A stretch of 64,000 nt of DNA. Source: Phycisphaerae bacterium (GTDB lineage: Bacteria; Planctomycetota; Phycisphaerae; Phycisphaerales; UBA1924). Below are positions 42,050 through 49,739 of the stretch, one piece after another; the stretch's first letter is position 1; every line of letters starts with the position of its first letter. The notes below the pieces were generated by a model. That model had not been told where the DNA came from, did no database searches, and saw only the letters and a program-made list of their open reading frames with translations. Where the stretch lies: NCBI GenBank assembly GCA_022180725.1, contig BQMO01000001.1, forward strand, positions 62,001 through 126,000, written 5' to 3'. The translations under genes and the position numbers were made by a program.

Positions 42050-43279
42050 ATGACCACGACCATTCTTCGCCGTCTCGCCCTGGTTCTTTCATGCTTCGCG
42101 ATCGCGCCCGCCCAGGCTCAGGAAGCCGCGTATGTACGCGCCGTGGACGCTCACGACGGCAACAGCCGCCAACTCCAGGTCGCCGTACGCACGTTCGCCC
42201 CGAAGGATGGCGCCGGGCCGCTGGTGCAGATGGTCGGCGTGGTTCACATCGGCGACAAGGCGTACTACGACCAACTGCAACAATACCTTGACGCCCAGAC
42301 GATCGTGCTGTACGAGGGCGTGAAGCCCGCCGGCGCGGGTGACACCCAGGGCACCGATGAGGACAAGGCGAAGATCACCACCGCACGCCAGCGGATGCTC
42401 GCGATCCTCATCGCGCGGCATCGTCGAGAACACAAACAACTGCCCGAGTCGATCGAGGCGTGCACAGCGGGCCTCGCGGGCACGCTGGGTCGCATCGCCG
42501 CCGCCGCGGTGAACGACGCCTGGGGACGCCCGATGCGGTACGACGTCGTCACGACCGCCGAGGGGTCGAAGTTCGAGATCGAGTCGTACGGGAGCGACGG
42601 CGTGGCCGGGGGCGAGGGGCATGCGGCGGACCTGCGCTTCTCGGCCCAGAAGCCGCTCACCCGCCGGGAGGTCTCCGCCGCGGGCGAGGGCATCCAGACG
42701 CAACTGGCCGAGGCGCTGGGACTGGTCTTTCAACTCTCGGCGATCGATTACACGCGGCCATCGTGGAAGAACAGCGACCTGTCCGTGGACGAGGTCGAGG
42801 CGCGCCTGGAGGCCAAGGGCGCGGGGGGCGAGGCGCTCTTCCAGATGCTCGACGGCTCGTCGGCCATGGCGATGATGGGCGGCGCGGTGCTGAAGATGAT
42901 CGGGTCCAGCCCCGAGATGTCGTTCATGGCGAAGATGATGCTGGTGGAGGCGCTGCCGGCGTCGGACGACATGACCAAGGCCGCCGGCGCCGAGATGGGT
43001 GCGCTGATGGAAGTGATCATCGTGGACCGCAACGCGGCGGTGCTGGCGGACCTGAAAGCGGCCCTCGCCGAGCACCCGCAGGCCGAGAGCATCGCGCTGT
43101 TTTACGGGGCCGGGCACCTGCCGGACCTGGAGCGTCGCCTGGAGGCGGACTTCGGGTACGCGTACAAGGAATCGCGGTGGTTCACAGCGATCGATGTGGA
43201 CCTGACGGCGATCCCCGGGGGCAAGGCCCAGGCCGAGCAGATGCGCGAGATGATGAAGATGATGCGACCGAAGCCATGA
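42050..43279 (+). CDS. Exported TraB/GumN-like protein with an inserted pseudopilin (GspG)-like segment
   Basis: A 409-residue exported protein (signal peptide to about residue 24, ALVLSCFAIAPAQA). Residues 58-92 (VQMVGVVHIGDKAYYDQLQQ, IVLYEG) and 345-395 (SIALFYGAGHLPDLERRL, RWFTAIDVDL) are TraB/GumN-type, with the GxxH and GAGH motifs of that fold. Between them, residues about 110-197 read like the C-terminal domain of type II secretion pseudopilin GspG: a helix, NDAWGRPMRYDVV, FEIESYGSDGVAGGEGHAAD. In GspG the DxWGxPY...S.G.DG..GG.G...DI motif is typical. The two halves of TraB thus surround a pseudopilin-like insert. It is followed by an overlapping YjbR-type gene. Function unknown. Confidence 0.75.
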   Translation: MTTTILRRLALVLSCFAIAPAQAQEAAYVRAVDAHDGNSRQLQVAVRTFAPKDGAGPLVQMVGVVHIGDKAYYDQLQQYLDAQTIVLYEGVKPAGAGDTQGTDEDKAKITTARQRMLAILIARHRREHKQLPESIEACTAGLAGTLGRIAAAAVNDAWGRPMRYDVVTTAEGSKFEIESYGSDGVAGGEGHAADLRFSAQKPLTRREVSAAGEGIQTQLAEALGLVFQLSAIDYTRPSWKNSDLSVDEVEARLEAKGAGGEALFQMLDGSSAMAMMGGAVLKMIGSSPEMSFMAKMMLVEALPASDDMTKAAGAEMGALMEVIIVDRNAAVLADLKAALAEHPQAESIALFYGAGHLPDLERRLEADFGYAYKESRWFTAIDVDLTAIPGGKAQAEQMREMMKMMRPKP

Positions 43280-43587
43280 ACGCCGCGACGTTCCGGCGAT
43301 TGGCGCTCGAACTCCCCGGCGCGGTCGAGGGATCGCACATGGGCCACGCGGACTTCCGCACCGGCGGGCGCATCTTCGCGTCGATCATTGACGAGGTTGA
43401 AGGGCCCGGCATGGTGAAACTCGCGCCCGAGGACCAGTCGCGGTACATCGACGAATGGCCGGACGTGTTCTCGCCGTGCGCCGGGGCCTGGGGCCGGGCC
43501 GGGGCGACGTACGTCCGGTTGCCCCCCGCTCGCGCGGCGGTCATTCGCCGGGCGCTGAAAGCCGCGTACAACCGCGTGCGTGCGTGA
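43276..43587 (+). CDS. YjbR/MmcQ-family DUF protein
   Basis: A 103-residue protein of the MmcQ/YjbR double-psi barrel-like family: MNAATFRRLALELPGAVEGS, GHADFRTGGRIFASI, MVKLAPEDQ and the C-terminal VIRRALKAAYNRVRA helix. The fold is known structurally as CyaY-like; a DNA-binding role has been proposed for the family but is not established. The ATG overlaps the stop of the TraB-like gene (ATGA). It is the last gene of that two-gene unit, 5 nt before the convergent OmdA-like gene. Confidence 0.85.
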   Translation: MNAATFRRLALELPGAVEGSHMGHADFRTGGRIFASIIDEVEGPGMVKLAPEDQSRYIDEWPDVFSPCAGAWGRAGATYVRLPPARAAVIRRALKAAYNRVRA

Positions 43588-43592
43588 CCCTG

Positions 43593-44207
43593 CTACCCCT
43601 CAGCATCGGCCACGGGACACGACAGGCTCTTGCTGTACATCCCCGAGCGATCGAAGCAGCACGGGCGGCGCTTGCCCTTGGCGAGCATGTCGCACGTCGT
43701 GACGATGCGCTTGGCACGGGTCACGGCTTGCTTTGGCGAGGTGATCCAGTGGATGAAGTCCCGCCGGGCCGCGGGAGTGATGTCGGCCCAGGCCTCGCAC
43801 ACGCGGGGCGAGGCCGCCGCCAGCGCCCGGCGAAGATCCGCGGGCACGCGCGGCTCGGGCTGTTTGGCCGACGGCGAAAACTCCAGCACAACCTCGTCGC
43901 CGGCCATGGCCCCCGCCGCCTCGCGGAGCCGCCGGGGCACTTTCAGCCAGTGCCCTCCCCGACCGTCGGGCTGGAGCGTCGCGCGAAACTTCGCACCGTT
44001 CAAGGTTCCTGTGACGGCCACCAGCGCCCGCGAGGGGAGTTTCTCGCTCGTCTCCCGCGGAATGACGAGGAAGGTCCAGGACTTGGTTATCTCGTGTGAG
44101 CCGGGCTTTCCCTCCGACCGCGGCGTGAGCAGTCGTGCCACGCAATGCCCATGCGCTGTGCCTGCACGACGGCCTCGCTCGAATGAACTGGACAGTTTGC
44201 TAGACAT
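43593..44207 (-). CDS. DUF1905 plus YdeI/OmdA-like protein
   Basis: A 204-residue protein with two modules. The N-terminal one (about 25-110, ITKSWTFLVIPRETSEKL, VTGTLNGAKFRATLQPDGRG, GAMAGDEVVLEF) is the DUF1905 barrel. The C-terminal one (about 120-200, PADLRRALAAASPRVCEAWA, RRDFIHWITSPKQAVTRAKR) is the YdeI/OmpD-associated helical domain, implicated in protection against peptides and bacteriocins in enterobacteria; the role here is unproven. The start at 44207 has GGAG 6 nt upstream. The last residues (CCFDRSGMYSK) are unusual for the family. Confidence 0.82.
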   Translation of the reverse strand: MSSKLSSSFERGRRAGTAHGHCVARLLTPRSEGKPGSHEITKSWTFLVIPRETSEKLPSRALVAVTGTLNGAKFRATLQPDGRGGHWLKVPRRLREAAGAMAGDEVVLEFSPSAKQPEPRVPADLRRALAAASPRVCEAWADITPAARRDFIHWITSPKQAVTRAKRIVTTCDMLAKGKRRPCCFDRSGMYSKSLSCPVADAEG

Positions 44208-44251
44208 TCGCGGCTCCACGCGATCGTGTTGAACCCCCCCGCTCCGCGTTC

Positions 44252-44647
44252 TTACTTCACCCGAATCAGTTTCCCCTTGCGCTTCACGATGTTCTTGTAG
44301 TCCCACTGAATCTCGGCGGCCTTGGCCAGCCACCGGGCCAGTTCGGCCTGATCGATTTCGTTGGCACAGGTGTAGCGTCTCTCTGCGGCCTTGAAACTCC
44401 CCTCGGGCGTCAGCCCCGGTTCCTCGAACGATTGCCCGCTCCAGAAAAGCAGACGCACGCTGTCCTTGAGCTTGCTGTAGCCGACGATGGGATTGCCTTC
44501 GAGGAACCAGACGGGGTGGCGGTGCCAGATTTTTCGTTCGACGCCGGGAAGGTTGGCGTCGATGATCTTGAAAAGCGCCGTACAGATTCGGCGGTCGGCG
44601 GGCGCGAGGGACGCGTGATACTCACGAATCTCGGGGGGGAGAGACAT
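44252..44647 (-). CDS. DUF1801 (YdhG-like) protein
   Basis: A 131-residue single-domain DUF1801 protein: EIREYHASLAPADRRICTAL, LPGVERKIWHRHPVWFLEGN, LKDSVRLLFWSGQSF and the C-terminal IVKRKGKLIRVK. The fold is similar to frataxin/CyaY; the biochemical function is unknown. The start MSLPPEIREYH (ATG 44647) is chosen because upstream in-frame sequence is not conserved. It lies 7 nt after the small membrane protein gene stop and may be co-transcribed with it and the DUF1905 gene. Confidence 0.85.
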   Translation of the reverse strand: MSLPPEIREYHASLAPADRRICTALFKIIDANLPGVERKIWHRHPVWFLEGNPIVGYSKLKDSVRLLFWSGQSFEEPGLTPEGSFKAAERRYTCANEIDQAELARWLAKAAEIQWDYKNIVKRKGKLIRVK

Positions 44648-44654
44648 GGTCGGC

Positions 44655-45104
44655 TCACGCGGGGTTCTTGGTCTTGCACACACAGAGGCCGCCAAGGAAC
44701 ACCGTGATGGCGCCGAGGATGGGGTTCGAGATGGCGACCCAGGTGGGTTCGCGGCCCACTTCCATGATCTCCTTCACGGTCATGCCCGCCGGACGCGGAT
44801 CGGCCGGGTAGGGCTTCTGAAGCGTGAAGTACGCCATGGTCAGCCCCAGCACCAGCACCACGGCGGCGAGCGCCGCGACCGGACCGCGGCCACGCCCGAT
44901 CTTCGCGCACAGCCATCCGCCGAACAACCCTCCGACGCCGGCGATGGTCGGCGCGGCGATGCTGATGAGCATGTTGCCCTTGTAACTGCCCGGCTGGAGC
45001 AGGCCGTCGGGCCCCAGGCCGTACCACATGGCCATGAAGGCGCCGATGACAAGAATGGCCATGACAATGTACGAGACGATGACGGCGAGAATGGAACGGA
45101 GCAT
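44655..45104 (-). CDS. Four-helix membrane protein of unknown function
   Basis: A 149-residue membrane protein with four hydrophobic helices (about 5-27 ILAVIVSYIVMAILVIGAF, 46-66 MLISIAAPTIAGVGGLFGGW, 74-93 VAALAAVVLVLGLTMAYF, 124-144 PILGAITVFLGGLCVC). A periplasmic or cytoplasmic loop between helices 3 and 4 has EIMEVGREPTW. The pattern (N-terminal LRSILAVIVSY) is common in small uncharacterised bacterial membrane proteins. It is divergent from the SnoaL-like gene with a 218-bp spacer in which I see no gene. Confidence 0.75.
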   Translation of the reverse strand: MLRSILAVIVSYIVMAILVIGAFMAMWYGLGPDGLLQPGSYKGNMLISIAAPTIAGVGGLFGGWLCAKIGRGRGPVAALAAVVLVLGLTMAYFTLQKPYPADPRPAGMTVKEIMEVGREPTWVAISNPILGAITVFLGGLCVCKTKNPA

Positions 45105-45322
45105 GGGAATCTCCTGGCGTCAAGGTGGGCTGGCGCCCGACCGGGTGCAGCATACCAGACGCATCGGCTCGCCGGGCTTGTGGCCCACGGGGCCATGCGG
45201 GCGAGCCGTCGCAGCGCCTAGGGTGTTGGGAAGTCGCCAGCGGTAGTTCCGCATGCCGCGCCAGGTCCGCTGGCACGTCGCGAGAGAGGCCCCCGGCGTC
45301 ACAACGAACCAAGGAGCCTGTC

Positions 45323-45727
45323 TTGGCTGAATCCAACCTTCAAGTCATCCGCGGGATGTACGACGCCTTCGCGAAGGGCGACGTCGCGGGGGTGCTCGGG
45401 CGGATGAGTCCGGGCATCGTCTGGAACGAGGCCGAGAACTTCCCCTACGCGGACGGGAACCCGTACCACGGCCCGGCGGCGGTCGCGCAGGGCGTGTTCG
45501 CGCGGTGCGCGAGCGAGTGGGACGGGTTCGCGGTGATCATCGAAGACCTGATCGACGCGGGCGATACCGTGGTGGCGCTGGTGCGCTATCGGGGCACGTA
45601 CAAGGCCACGGGGCGAAGCCAGGACACGCAGGCCGTGCACGTGTGGCGCCTCGCGGCGGGCAAGGCGGCCCGGTTCCAGCAGTACGCGGACACGTTGCAG
45701 GTGGCTCGGGTGACGGGCGCGTGCTGA
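45323..45727 (+). CDS. SnoaL-like/NTF2-fold protein
   Basis: A 134-residue single-domain protein of the ketosteroid isomerase/SnoaL superfamily: NLQVIRGMYDAFAKGDVAGV, GIVWNEAENFPYADGNPYHG, VVALVRYRGTYKATGR and VHVWRLAAGKAARFQQYAD. These cone-shaped folds act as isomerases, hydrolases or simple ligand binders; the reaction here cannot be assigned. The start is TTG at 45323 with AAGGAG 6 nt upstream, giving MAESNLQVIRG; no ATG fits before the conserved helix. It is monocistronic. Confidence 0.85.
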   Translation: MAESNLQVIRGMYDAFAKGDVAGVLGRMSPGIVWNEAENFPYADGNPYHGPAAVAQGVFARCASEWDGFAVIIEDLIDAGDTVVALVRYRGTYKATGRSQDTQAVHVWRLAAGKAARFQQYADTLQVARVTGAC

Positions 45728-45804
45728 GCGGCTGGCGGCGCGGACGCCCGTGGATGAGCCGGCCGACGGCTCGCAGGACATGATCTTCGGTGAGCACCGG
45801 AATG

Positions 45805-45831
45805 AAAAACCCCGCGGACATGCCGCGGGGT
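45805..45831 (-). terminator. Rho-independent terminator downstream of tRNA-Pro
   Basis: On the minus strand ACCCCGCGG pairs with CCGCGGGGT (9 bp, loop of 5 nt) and is followed by TTTTT (A run 45805-45809 on the plus strand). It lies 12 nt beyond the tRNA-Pro 3' end. Confidence 0.85.
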
Positions 45832-45842
45832 GCTCCGTGCAA

Positions 45843-45916
45843 TCGGGGTGAAAGGATTTGAACCTTCGACCTTCTCGTCCCGAACGAGACGCGCTACCAA
45901 GCTGCGCTACACCCCG
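45843..45916 (-). tRNA. tRNA-Pro (anticodon CGG)
   Basis: Minus strand cloverleaf: acceptor CGGGGTG pairing with CACCCCG, D arm TAGCGCAGCTTGGTAGCGC, anticodon stem TCTCG-TTCGGGA-CGAGA with CGG at 45880-45882, T arm GGTTCAAATCC and discriminator A at 45843. The 5' C1-G72 pair and overall sequence are typical of bacterial tRNA-Pro. CCA is not encoded. Confidence 0.95.
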
Positions 45917-45928
45917 GAGTGTGCGTCG

Positions 45929-45934
45929 AGTATA
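45929..45934 (-). promoter_or_regulatory. Candidate -10 element of tRNA-Pro
   Basis: TATACT on the minus strand lies 12 nt before the mature 5' end of the tRNA, a good -10 match. The -35 region is weak (CTTCCC about 17 nt upstream). Confidence 0.45.
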
Positions 45935-46020
45935 GGTCGGCTGAACGTGGAGGGAAGTTGATCCGTACTCGGGCGGTTTCGTCGGAGGTTGAGAATCTGT
46001 ACGCCTTTGTCGTGAATACC

Positions 46021-46045
46021 CCGCTCGCTCACGCTCGCGGCTCGT
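46021..46045 (+). repeat. Dispersed intergenic repeat, copy 1
   Basis: Contains the exact 20-mer CGCTCGCTCACGCTCGCGGC followed by TCGT. The same unit is found at 49699-49723 and 57776-57800 without change, and in altered form at 46065-46088, 52323-52347 and 52361-52385. All copies lie between genes or at a gene's extreme 3' end. Confidence 0.85.
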
Positions 46046-46064
46046 TCAGAGATAGGTGAACTAT

Positions 46065-46088
46065 CGCTCGCTCACGCGCGCGGCTCGT
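46065..46088 (+). repeat. Dispersed intergenic repeat, copy 2 (one mismatch)
   Basis: Reads CGCTCGCTCACGCGCGCGGC then TCGT, differing from copy 1 at one base. It follows copy 1 by 20 nt in the same orientation and ends 9 nt before the pseudopilin stop codon. Confidence 0.8.
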
Positions 46089-46097
46089 TCGGAGAAA

Positions 46098-46982
46098 TCA
46101 ATCGAACTTGGTCGGGAACATCGGCCGCGTGGTGTAGACGTTGTCCTTGTTGTAGTCCTCGATGATGTTGTCGCTGGCGTCGTGGAGGACGCCGACCTTG
46201 CCGTCGGGGCCGGCGGAGTAGAAGTACGGCCTGTTGCCGATGCACGATCCGCCATCGGAATCCGGGAGTCGCTGGGCCGTCAGCGGCGAAGGGAGCGGCT
46301 CGTGCGCGACGGCGTTCCGGCGGATGGAGGGGATGATGTACGACGTACCGGTGCGGGCCGGGCCGAGGATCTGGTCGACCGTGCGGGCCGCGTCGTGGTT
46401 GGGATTGGGGCTGCTGGGGTCGTCAAACTGCATGCCGTCGAAGGCGGGGTGCACGTACCGCATCGGACGCCCCCAGGCGTCGAGCGGGGTTTGAATGGCC
46501 GGCTGGCGGTCGGGGGCACGATCGGCGTCGAAGACGGCGGAAAGGCGCTGCGGGAGCGCGTTGAGGGCGGCTTTGGCGGTGGACGACGGGCGGGTGCGGA
46601 TGATCTGCCCGGTATAGGTGGGCGGAGTGACCTGCGTCAGGAACAGCCCGGCCGAGTTGATCATCTGGTTGCCCGCGGGCGACATGCCCGTGTCCGCGTC
46701 GGTCATGTTCCGGGCGTCGGCGACAGGGAAGAACTGGCCGCGCCGGGTGGGGTCGGAGGCGGCCCGCGGGTCCTCGGCGATGGGCGGGGGGTTGTCTTCG
46801 AGTTCGGTGATGTACGCCTGAAGGGCGTTGTCGAGCACGCGCAGGCCGTCGGCGGTCAGGCTTTTTTTAGCCCCGGATGTGACCGCGGACCCGACCACGA
46901 AGACGACGGCCACGAGCACGGCAATCAGCCCGATGACCACGAGCATTTCCATGAGCGTGAAGGCGCGGCGGGAGGCGAGCAT
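46098..46982 (-). CDS. Type II secretion-like pseudopilin (prepilin with class III leader)
   Basis: A 294-residue protein with a type IV prepilin leader: MLASRRAFTLMEMLVVIGLI, with the cleavage Ala/Phe-Thr-Leu and Glu5 of the mature protein (FTLME), followed by the hydrophobic helix. The C-terminal part has PLDAWGRPMRYV and YFYSAGPDGKVGVLHDASDN, the GspG/major-pseudopilin region. It is much longer than GspG (about 140) because of a Pro/Asp-rich middle part with an unusual insert (TGMSPAGNQMI ... SSPNPNHDAAR). Planctomycetes have many such solitary 'DUF1559-like' or T2SG-like pilins. Its DAWGRPMRY block also occurs in the TraB-like protein at 42050. Confidence 0.85.
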   Translation of the reverse strand: MLASRRAFTLMEMLVVIGLIAVLVAVVFVVGSAVTSGAKKSLTADGLRVLDNALQAYITELEDNPPPIAEDPRAASDPTRRGQFFPVADARNMTDADTGMSPAGNQMINSAGLFLTQVTPPTYTGQIIRTRPSSTAKAALNALPQRLSAVFDADRAPDRQPAIQTPLDAWGRPMRYVHPAFDGMQFDDPSSPNPNHDAARTVDQILGPARTGTSYIIPSIRRNAVAHEPLPSPLTAQRLPDSDGGSCIGNRPYFYSAGPDGKVGVLHDASDNIIEDYNKDNVYTTRPMFPTKFD

Positions 46983-47159
46983 GGCGATCTCCGGGTGCGG
47001 TACCTTGCGCGACGAAAGGCGACGCGTCGGCAAGGATAGCGCGGGGACGCCCCCATCCCCACAAGAGTGTACGGCCCGGGGCTGGTTCGGGTTGCGGGCC
47101 GTCCTTGCGTAACTTCGGCGGGCAGACCCGCGCACCCGGACGCGGTATTCTTTCCCAGC

Positions 47160-47711
47160 ATGCGTCCACGACGAACCGTCCCCCCGGTCATCCTGTGTTT
47201 CGCATTGGCCGGGTGCGTCGGCGGCGATCCCAAGCCAGGGCCGAAAGGGCCTGATACCCCGCCGGCCCGTGCGAACACCCCTTCCTCGGTGAAACCCGGA
47301 GATCGTCCGATGATGCTCGGCAACTTTTCGATCAGCCTCGCCGTCAAGGACCTCGCCGCGTCGCGGGCGTTCTACGAGAAACTCGGCTTCGCGGTGATCG
47401 GCGGGAACCCGTCGCAGGGCTGGCTGATTTTGCAGAACGATTCGAGCACCATTGGGTTGTTTCAGGGAATGTTCGAGAAGAACATCATGACGTTCAACCC
47501 CGGGTGGGACCGCGCCGCCGCGACGCTCCCGACCTTCGACGATGTCCGCGATATCCAGCGTCTCCTGGAGACCAAGGGGCTGACCCTGACGACCCGGGCC
47601 GATGAATCAAGCGCCGGCCCGGCCAGCATCACGCTCACCGATCCCGACGGCAACATGATTCTGATTGACCAGCACGTGCCCCGCCCCTCGACGCCCCCGG
47701 CTCGTCCCTGA
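47160..47711 (+). CDS. VOC (glyoxalase-fold) lipoprotein
   Basis: A 183-residue predicted lipoprotein. The signal peptide ends with the lipobox FALAGC; a Pro/Gly/Lys-rich tether follows (about 20-45). The mature domain is a single vicinal oxygen chelate fold: [40 protein letters not shown], and [20 protein letters not shown]. The usual metal-binding His/Glu pattern is incomplete, as is common in uncharacterised VOC proteins. A lipid-anchored VOC domain is uncommon, since most are cytoplasmic. The next gene downstream is a lipoprotein hydrolase on the same strand. Confidence 0.82.
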   Translation: MRPRRTVPPVILCFALAGCVGGDPKPGPKGPDTPPARANTPSSVKPGDRPMMLGNFSISLAVKDLAASRAFYEKLGFAVIGGNPSQGWLILQNDSSTIGLFQGMFEKNIMTFNPGWDRAAATLPTFDDVRDIQRLLETKGLTLTTRADESSAGPASITLTDPDGNMILIDQHVPRPSTPPARP

Positions 47712-47758
47712 ACCGAATCGCCGCCACGCGCATGATGTTTGAACTCCCGTACCAGCCC

Positions 47759-48877
47759 ATGTCCTTGATCCGGTCCATGCTCCTCGTCCTCGTGGCCTTT
47801 CTCCCGCTCGGGTGCGCGGGCGGGTCGTATTCGCGGCTGGTGAGAGAGTCGAATGTTTCGACCCTCGCGTCGCTCCGCGAGTCGTACGCCGGGGTCGCGA
47901 ACCACACCTCCCTGATCCCGACATCCGGCGTGAGCGGCGCGCCGGCCCGCGTGGCCTTGCACGAGATCGGTGCCCGGGGCGATCGCGAACTGCTCGTGTT
48001 CGTGCACGGCGTGTTTTCCGACCATCGCATGTGGCGGTTCCTCGCAGGCGACCTGGTCCGCGACTATGACGTGCTGTTGATCGATCTGCCGGGGTGTGGG
48101 GAAAGCGACCGTATCGACCCCGACAAGGCCCCGGACTCGACCTACACCCCCGCCGACCTCACCCGCCGATTGCTCGAAGCCCTTCAGACGTACCTCCGCG
48201 CCAGGCCGACGCCCCCGCCGGCGATGACCGTGATCGCGCATTCGTACGGCGGGGCGCTGGTGATCCGAGCGTACGGCGACCCGCTGATCCGCAAGGATTT
48301 TTCCGACACCATCGCACGCATCGACCGCATGATCCTGTTCGCGCCGCTCGACATCGCGGTGGAAAAAGCCCATCCGATCCTCATCGAACTATCGCGGCTG
48401 TCGGGCGTGCGGGTGTGGAGTGCGTTACAGACGGGGCTGCTGAAGGAGCGTGTGGCCGCGGCGATGCTCGAGAGTTCGTTCCACCCTCACCGCGCGCTGC
48501 GGGAAGAGGCGGACGCGAAGATGAAGATGCTGACGGACTGGAGCACGCGTCGGGCGATGCAGGCGACGCTGAACCGGGCGGTCCCGACGAAGGGCGACCG
48601 CCCGGATTGGGAGCGGATTGACCGCATCGTGGCGTCGTACGCCCAGGTGGACCGACCGGCGCTCATTGTGTGGGGCGTGCACGACGAGGTGCTCCCGGTC
48701 TCGATGGGCTACAAACTCACGGCCCAACTTCCCCAAGCCCGGCTGATCACGATTCCGGACGGGATGCACTCCTTCCCGCTCGAGCAGCCCGACGTAGCGG
48801 CGCGGATCGTGCGGGCGTTTCTGACCGGGCAGGCCGAGGGGGTCCGCGTCCCGCCGGCCGAGATGCCAACGCCATGA
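47759..48877 (+). CDS. Alpha/beta hydrolase lipoprotein
   Basis: A 372-residue protein with a lipoprotein signal (MSLIRSMLLVLVAFLPLGCA) and an alpha/beta hydrolase domain. LLVFVHGVFSDHRMWRFLA has the oxyanion HG motif, MTVIAHSYGGALVIRAY the nucleophile elbow (AHSYGG), IVWGVHDEVLPVS the acid residue, and DGMHSFPLEQP the catalytic His. The start at the ATG at 47759 gives a clean lipobox (LPLGC); an ATG at 47732 would add nine residues. Its stop overlaps the sirtuin ATG. Substrate unknown, probably an ester or peptide at the envelope. Confidence 0.88.
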   Translation: MSLIRSMLLVLVAFLPLGCAGGSYSRLVRESNVSTLASLRESYAGVANHTSLIPTSGVSGAPARVALHEIGARGDRELLVFVHGVFSDHRMWRFLAGDLVRDYDVLLIDLPGCGESDRIDPDKAPDSTYTPADLTRRLLEALQTYLRARPTPPPAMTVIAHSYGGALVIRAYGDPLIRKDFSDTIARIDRMILFAPLDIAVEKAHPILIELSRLSGVRVWSALQTGLLKERVAAAMLESSFHPHRALREEADAKMKMLTDWSTRRAMQATLNRAVPTKGDRPDWERIDRIVASYAQVDRPALIVWGVHDEVLPVSMGYKLTAQLPQARLITIPDGMHSFPLEQPDVAARIVRAFLTGQAEGVRVPPAEMPTP

Positions 48878-49680
48878 CTCCCGAGGCGCTCAAACGCGTC
48901 GCGGCCGTGCTCCGAACGGCGCATCGCGTGGCGGTGCTGACCGGCGCGGGGATTTCCGCGGAGTCAGGCCTGCGCACCTTTCGCGGCGGTACGGGCGCCA
49001 CCGCCGCCGATCTGCCCGCCGACATGCAGGCCCTGTGGAAAGAGTTCGACCCGATGCGCCTCGCGACCCCGGAGGCCTTCGACGCCGACCCGGCGATGGT
49101 GTCGCGCTGGTACGACTGGCGACGTCTGGGGTGTCTTGCCGCGGAGCCAAACGCGGGGCACAGGGCATTGGCGCGGCTGGAGCGGGAACTCGCGTCGCGA
49201 AGCGGGCAACTGACGATCCTGACGCAGAACGTGGATCGGCTGCACCAGAAGGCGGGATCGCGCGTGGTGGTGGAGTTGCACGGAACGATCCTGGAATGGC
49301 GCTGCACGATGTCGGGGCGACGGACGACGCCGAGTCCTGAGCCGATGCCGGCGTACCCCATGCCCTCGCCGTTTCACCCGCGCGGGGTGCTGAGGCCCGA
49401 CGTGGTGTGGTTCGGGGAAATGCTCCCCGAGGCGGCACTCAAGGCGGCGGCGGAAGCCGTGGAGGCATGCGAGGTCTTCATGTCTATCGGCACCAGCGCC
49501 GTGGTGTATCCGGCAGCGGGGTATATCGCGGCGGCGGCGGCACGCGGAGCGATGACGGTCGAAGTGAACCCGGAAGCGACGCCGATCTCGTCGGCCGTGG
49601 ATGTGAGTATCCGCGCGAAGGCGGGGGAGGCTCTGCCGAGGCTGGTGGCGGGGGCGTTTGATTCGAGCGGACTTGCCTGA
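48874..49680 (+). CDS. Sir2-family NAD-dependent deacylase without the zinc cysteines
   Basis: A 268-residue sirtuin: GAGISAESGLRTFRG (NAD-binding), ILTQNVDRLHQKAG, catalytic His in VVELHGT, LRPDVVWFGEMLP, and SIGTSAVVYPAAGY and VEVNPEATP at the end. Bacterial CobB-type enzymes normally carry two CxxC pairs for a structural zinc between the His and LRP; here only one Cys (WRCTMSGRR) remains and the rest of the loop is Pro-rich (PSPEPMPAYPMPSP). The ATG overlaps the hydrolase stop (ATGA). It would remove acyl groups from lysine, if active. The loss of zinc ligands makes activity uncertain. Confidence 0.9.
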   Translation: MTPEALKRVAAVLRTAHRVAVLTGAGISAESGLRTFRGGTGATAADLPADMQALWKEFDPMRLATPEAFDADPAMVSRWYDWRRLGCLAAEPNAGHRALARLERELASRSGQLTILTQNVDRLHQKAGSRVVVELHGTILEWRCTMSGRRTTPSPEPMPAYPMPSPFHPRGVLRPDVVWFGEMLPEAALKAAAEAVEACEVFMSIGTSAVVYPAAGYIAAAAARGAMTVEVNPEATPISSAVDVSIRAKAGEALPRLVAGAFDSSGLA

Positions 49681-49698
49681 ACTGCATGCGTGCGGATT

Positions 49699-49723
49699 CC
49701 GCTCGCTCACGCTCGCGGCTCGT
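49699..49723 (+). repeat. Dispersed intergenic repeat, copy 3 (exact)
   Basis: Identical to copy 1 over 25 nt, lying in the 59-nt gap between the sirtuin gene and the AIM24-family gene, 19 nt after the sirtuin stop. Confidence 0.85.
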
Positions 49724-49739
49724 AAGGACACCTAAGACC

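Noticed and set aside
45105-45322. Small gene in the 218-bp spacer before the SnoaL-like gene
   Set aside because: No frame with a plausible start, ribosome-binding site and coding composition.
46983-47159. Small ORF upstream of the VOC lipoprotein
   Set aside because: In-frame upstream extension (MYGPGLVRV...) lacks a ribosome-binding site and would bury the lipobox.
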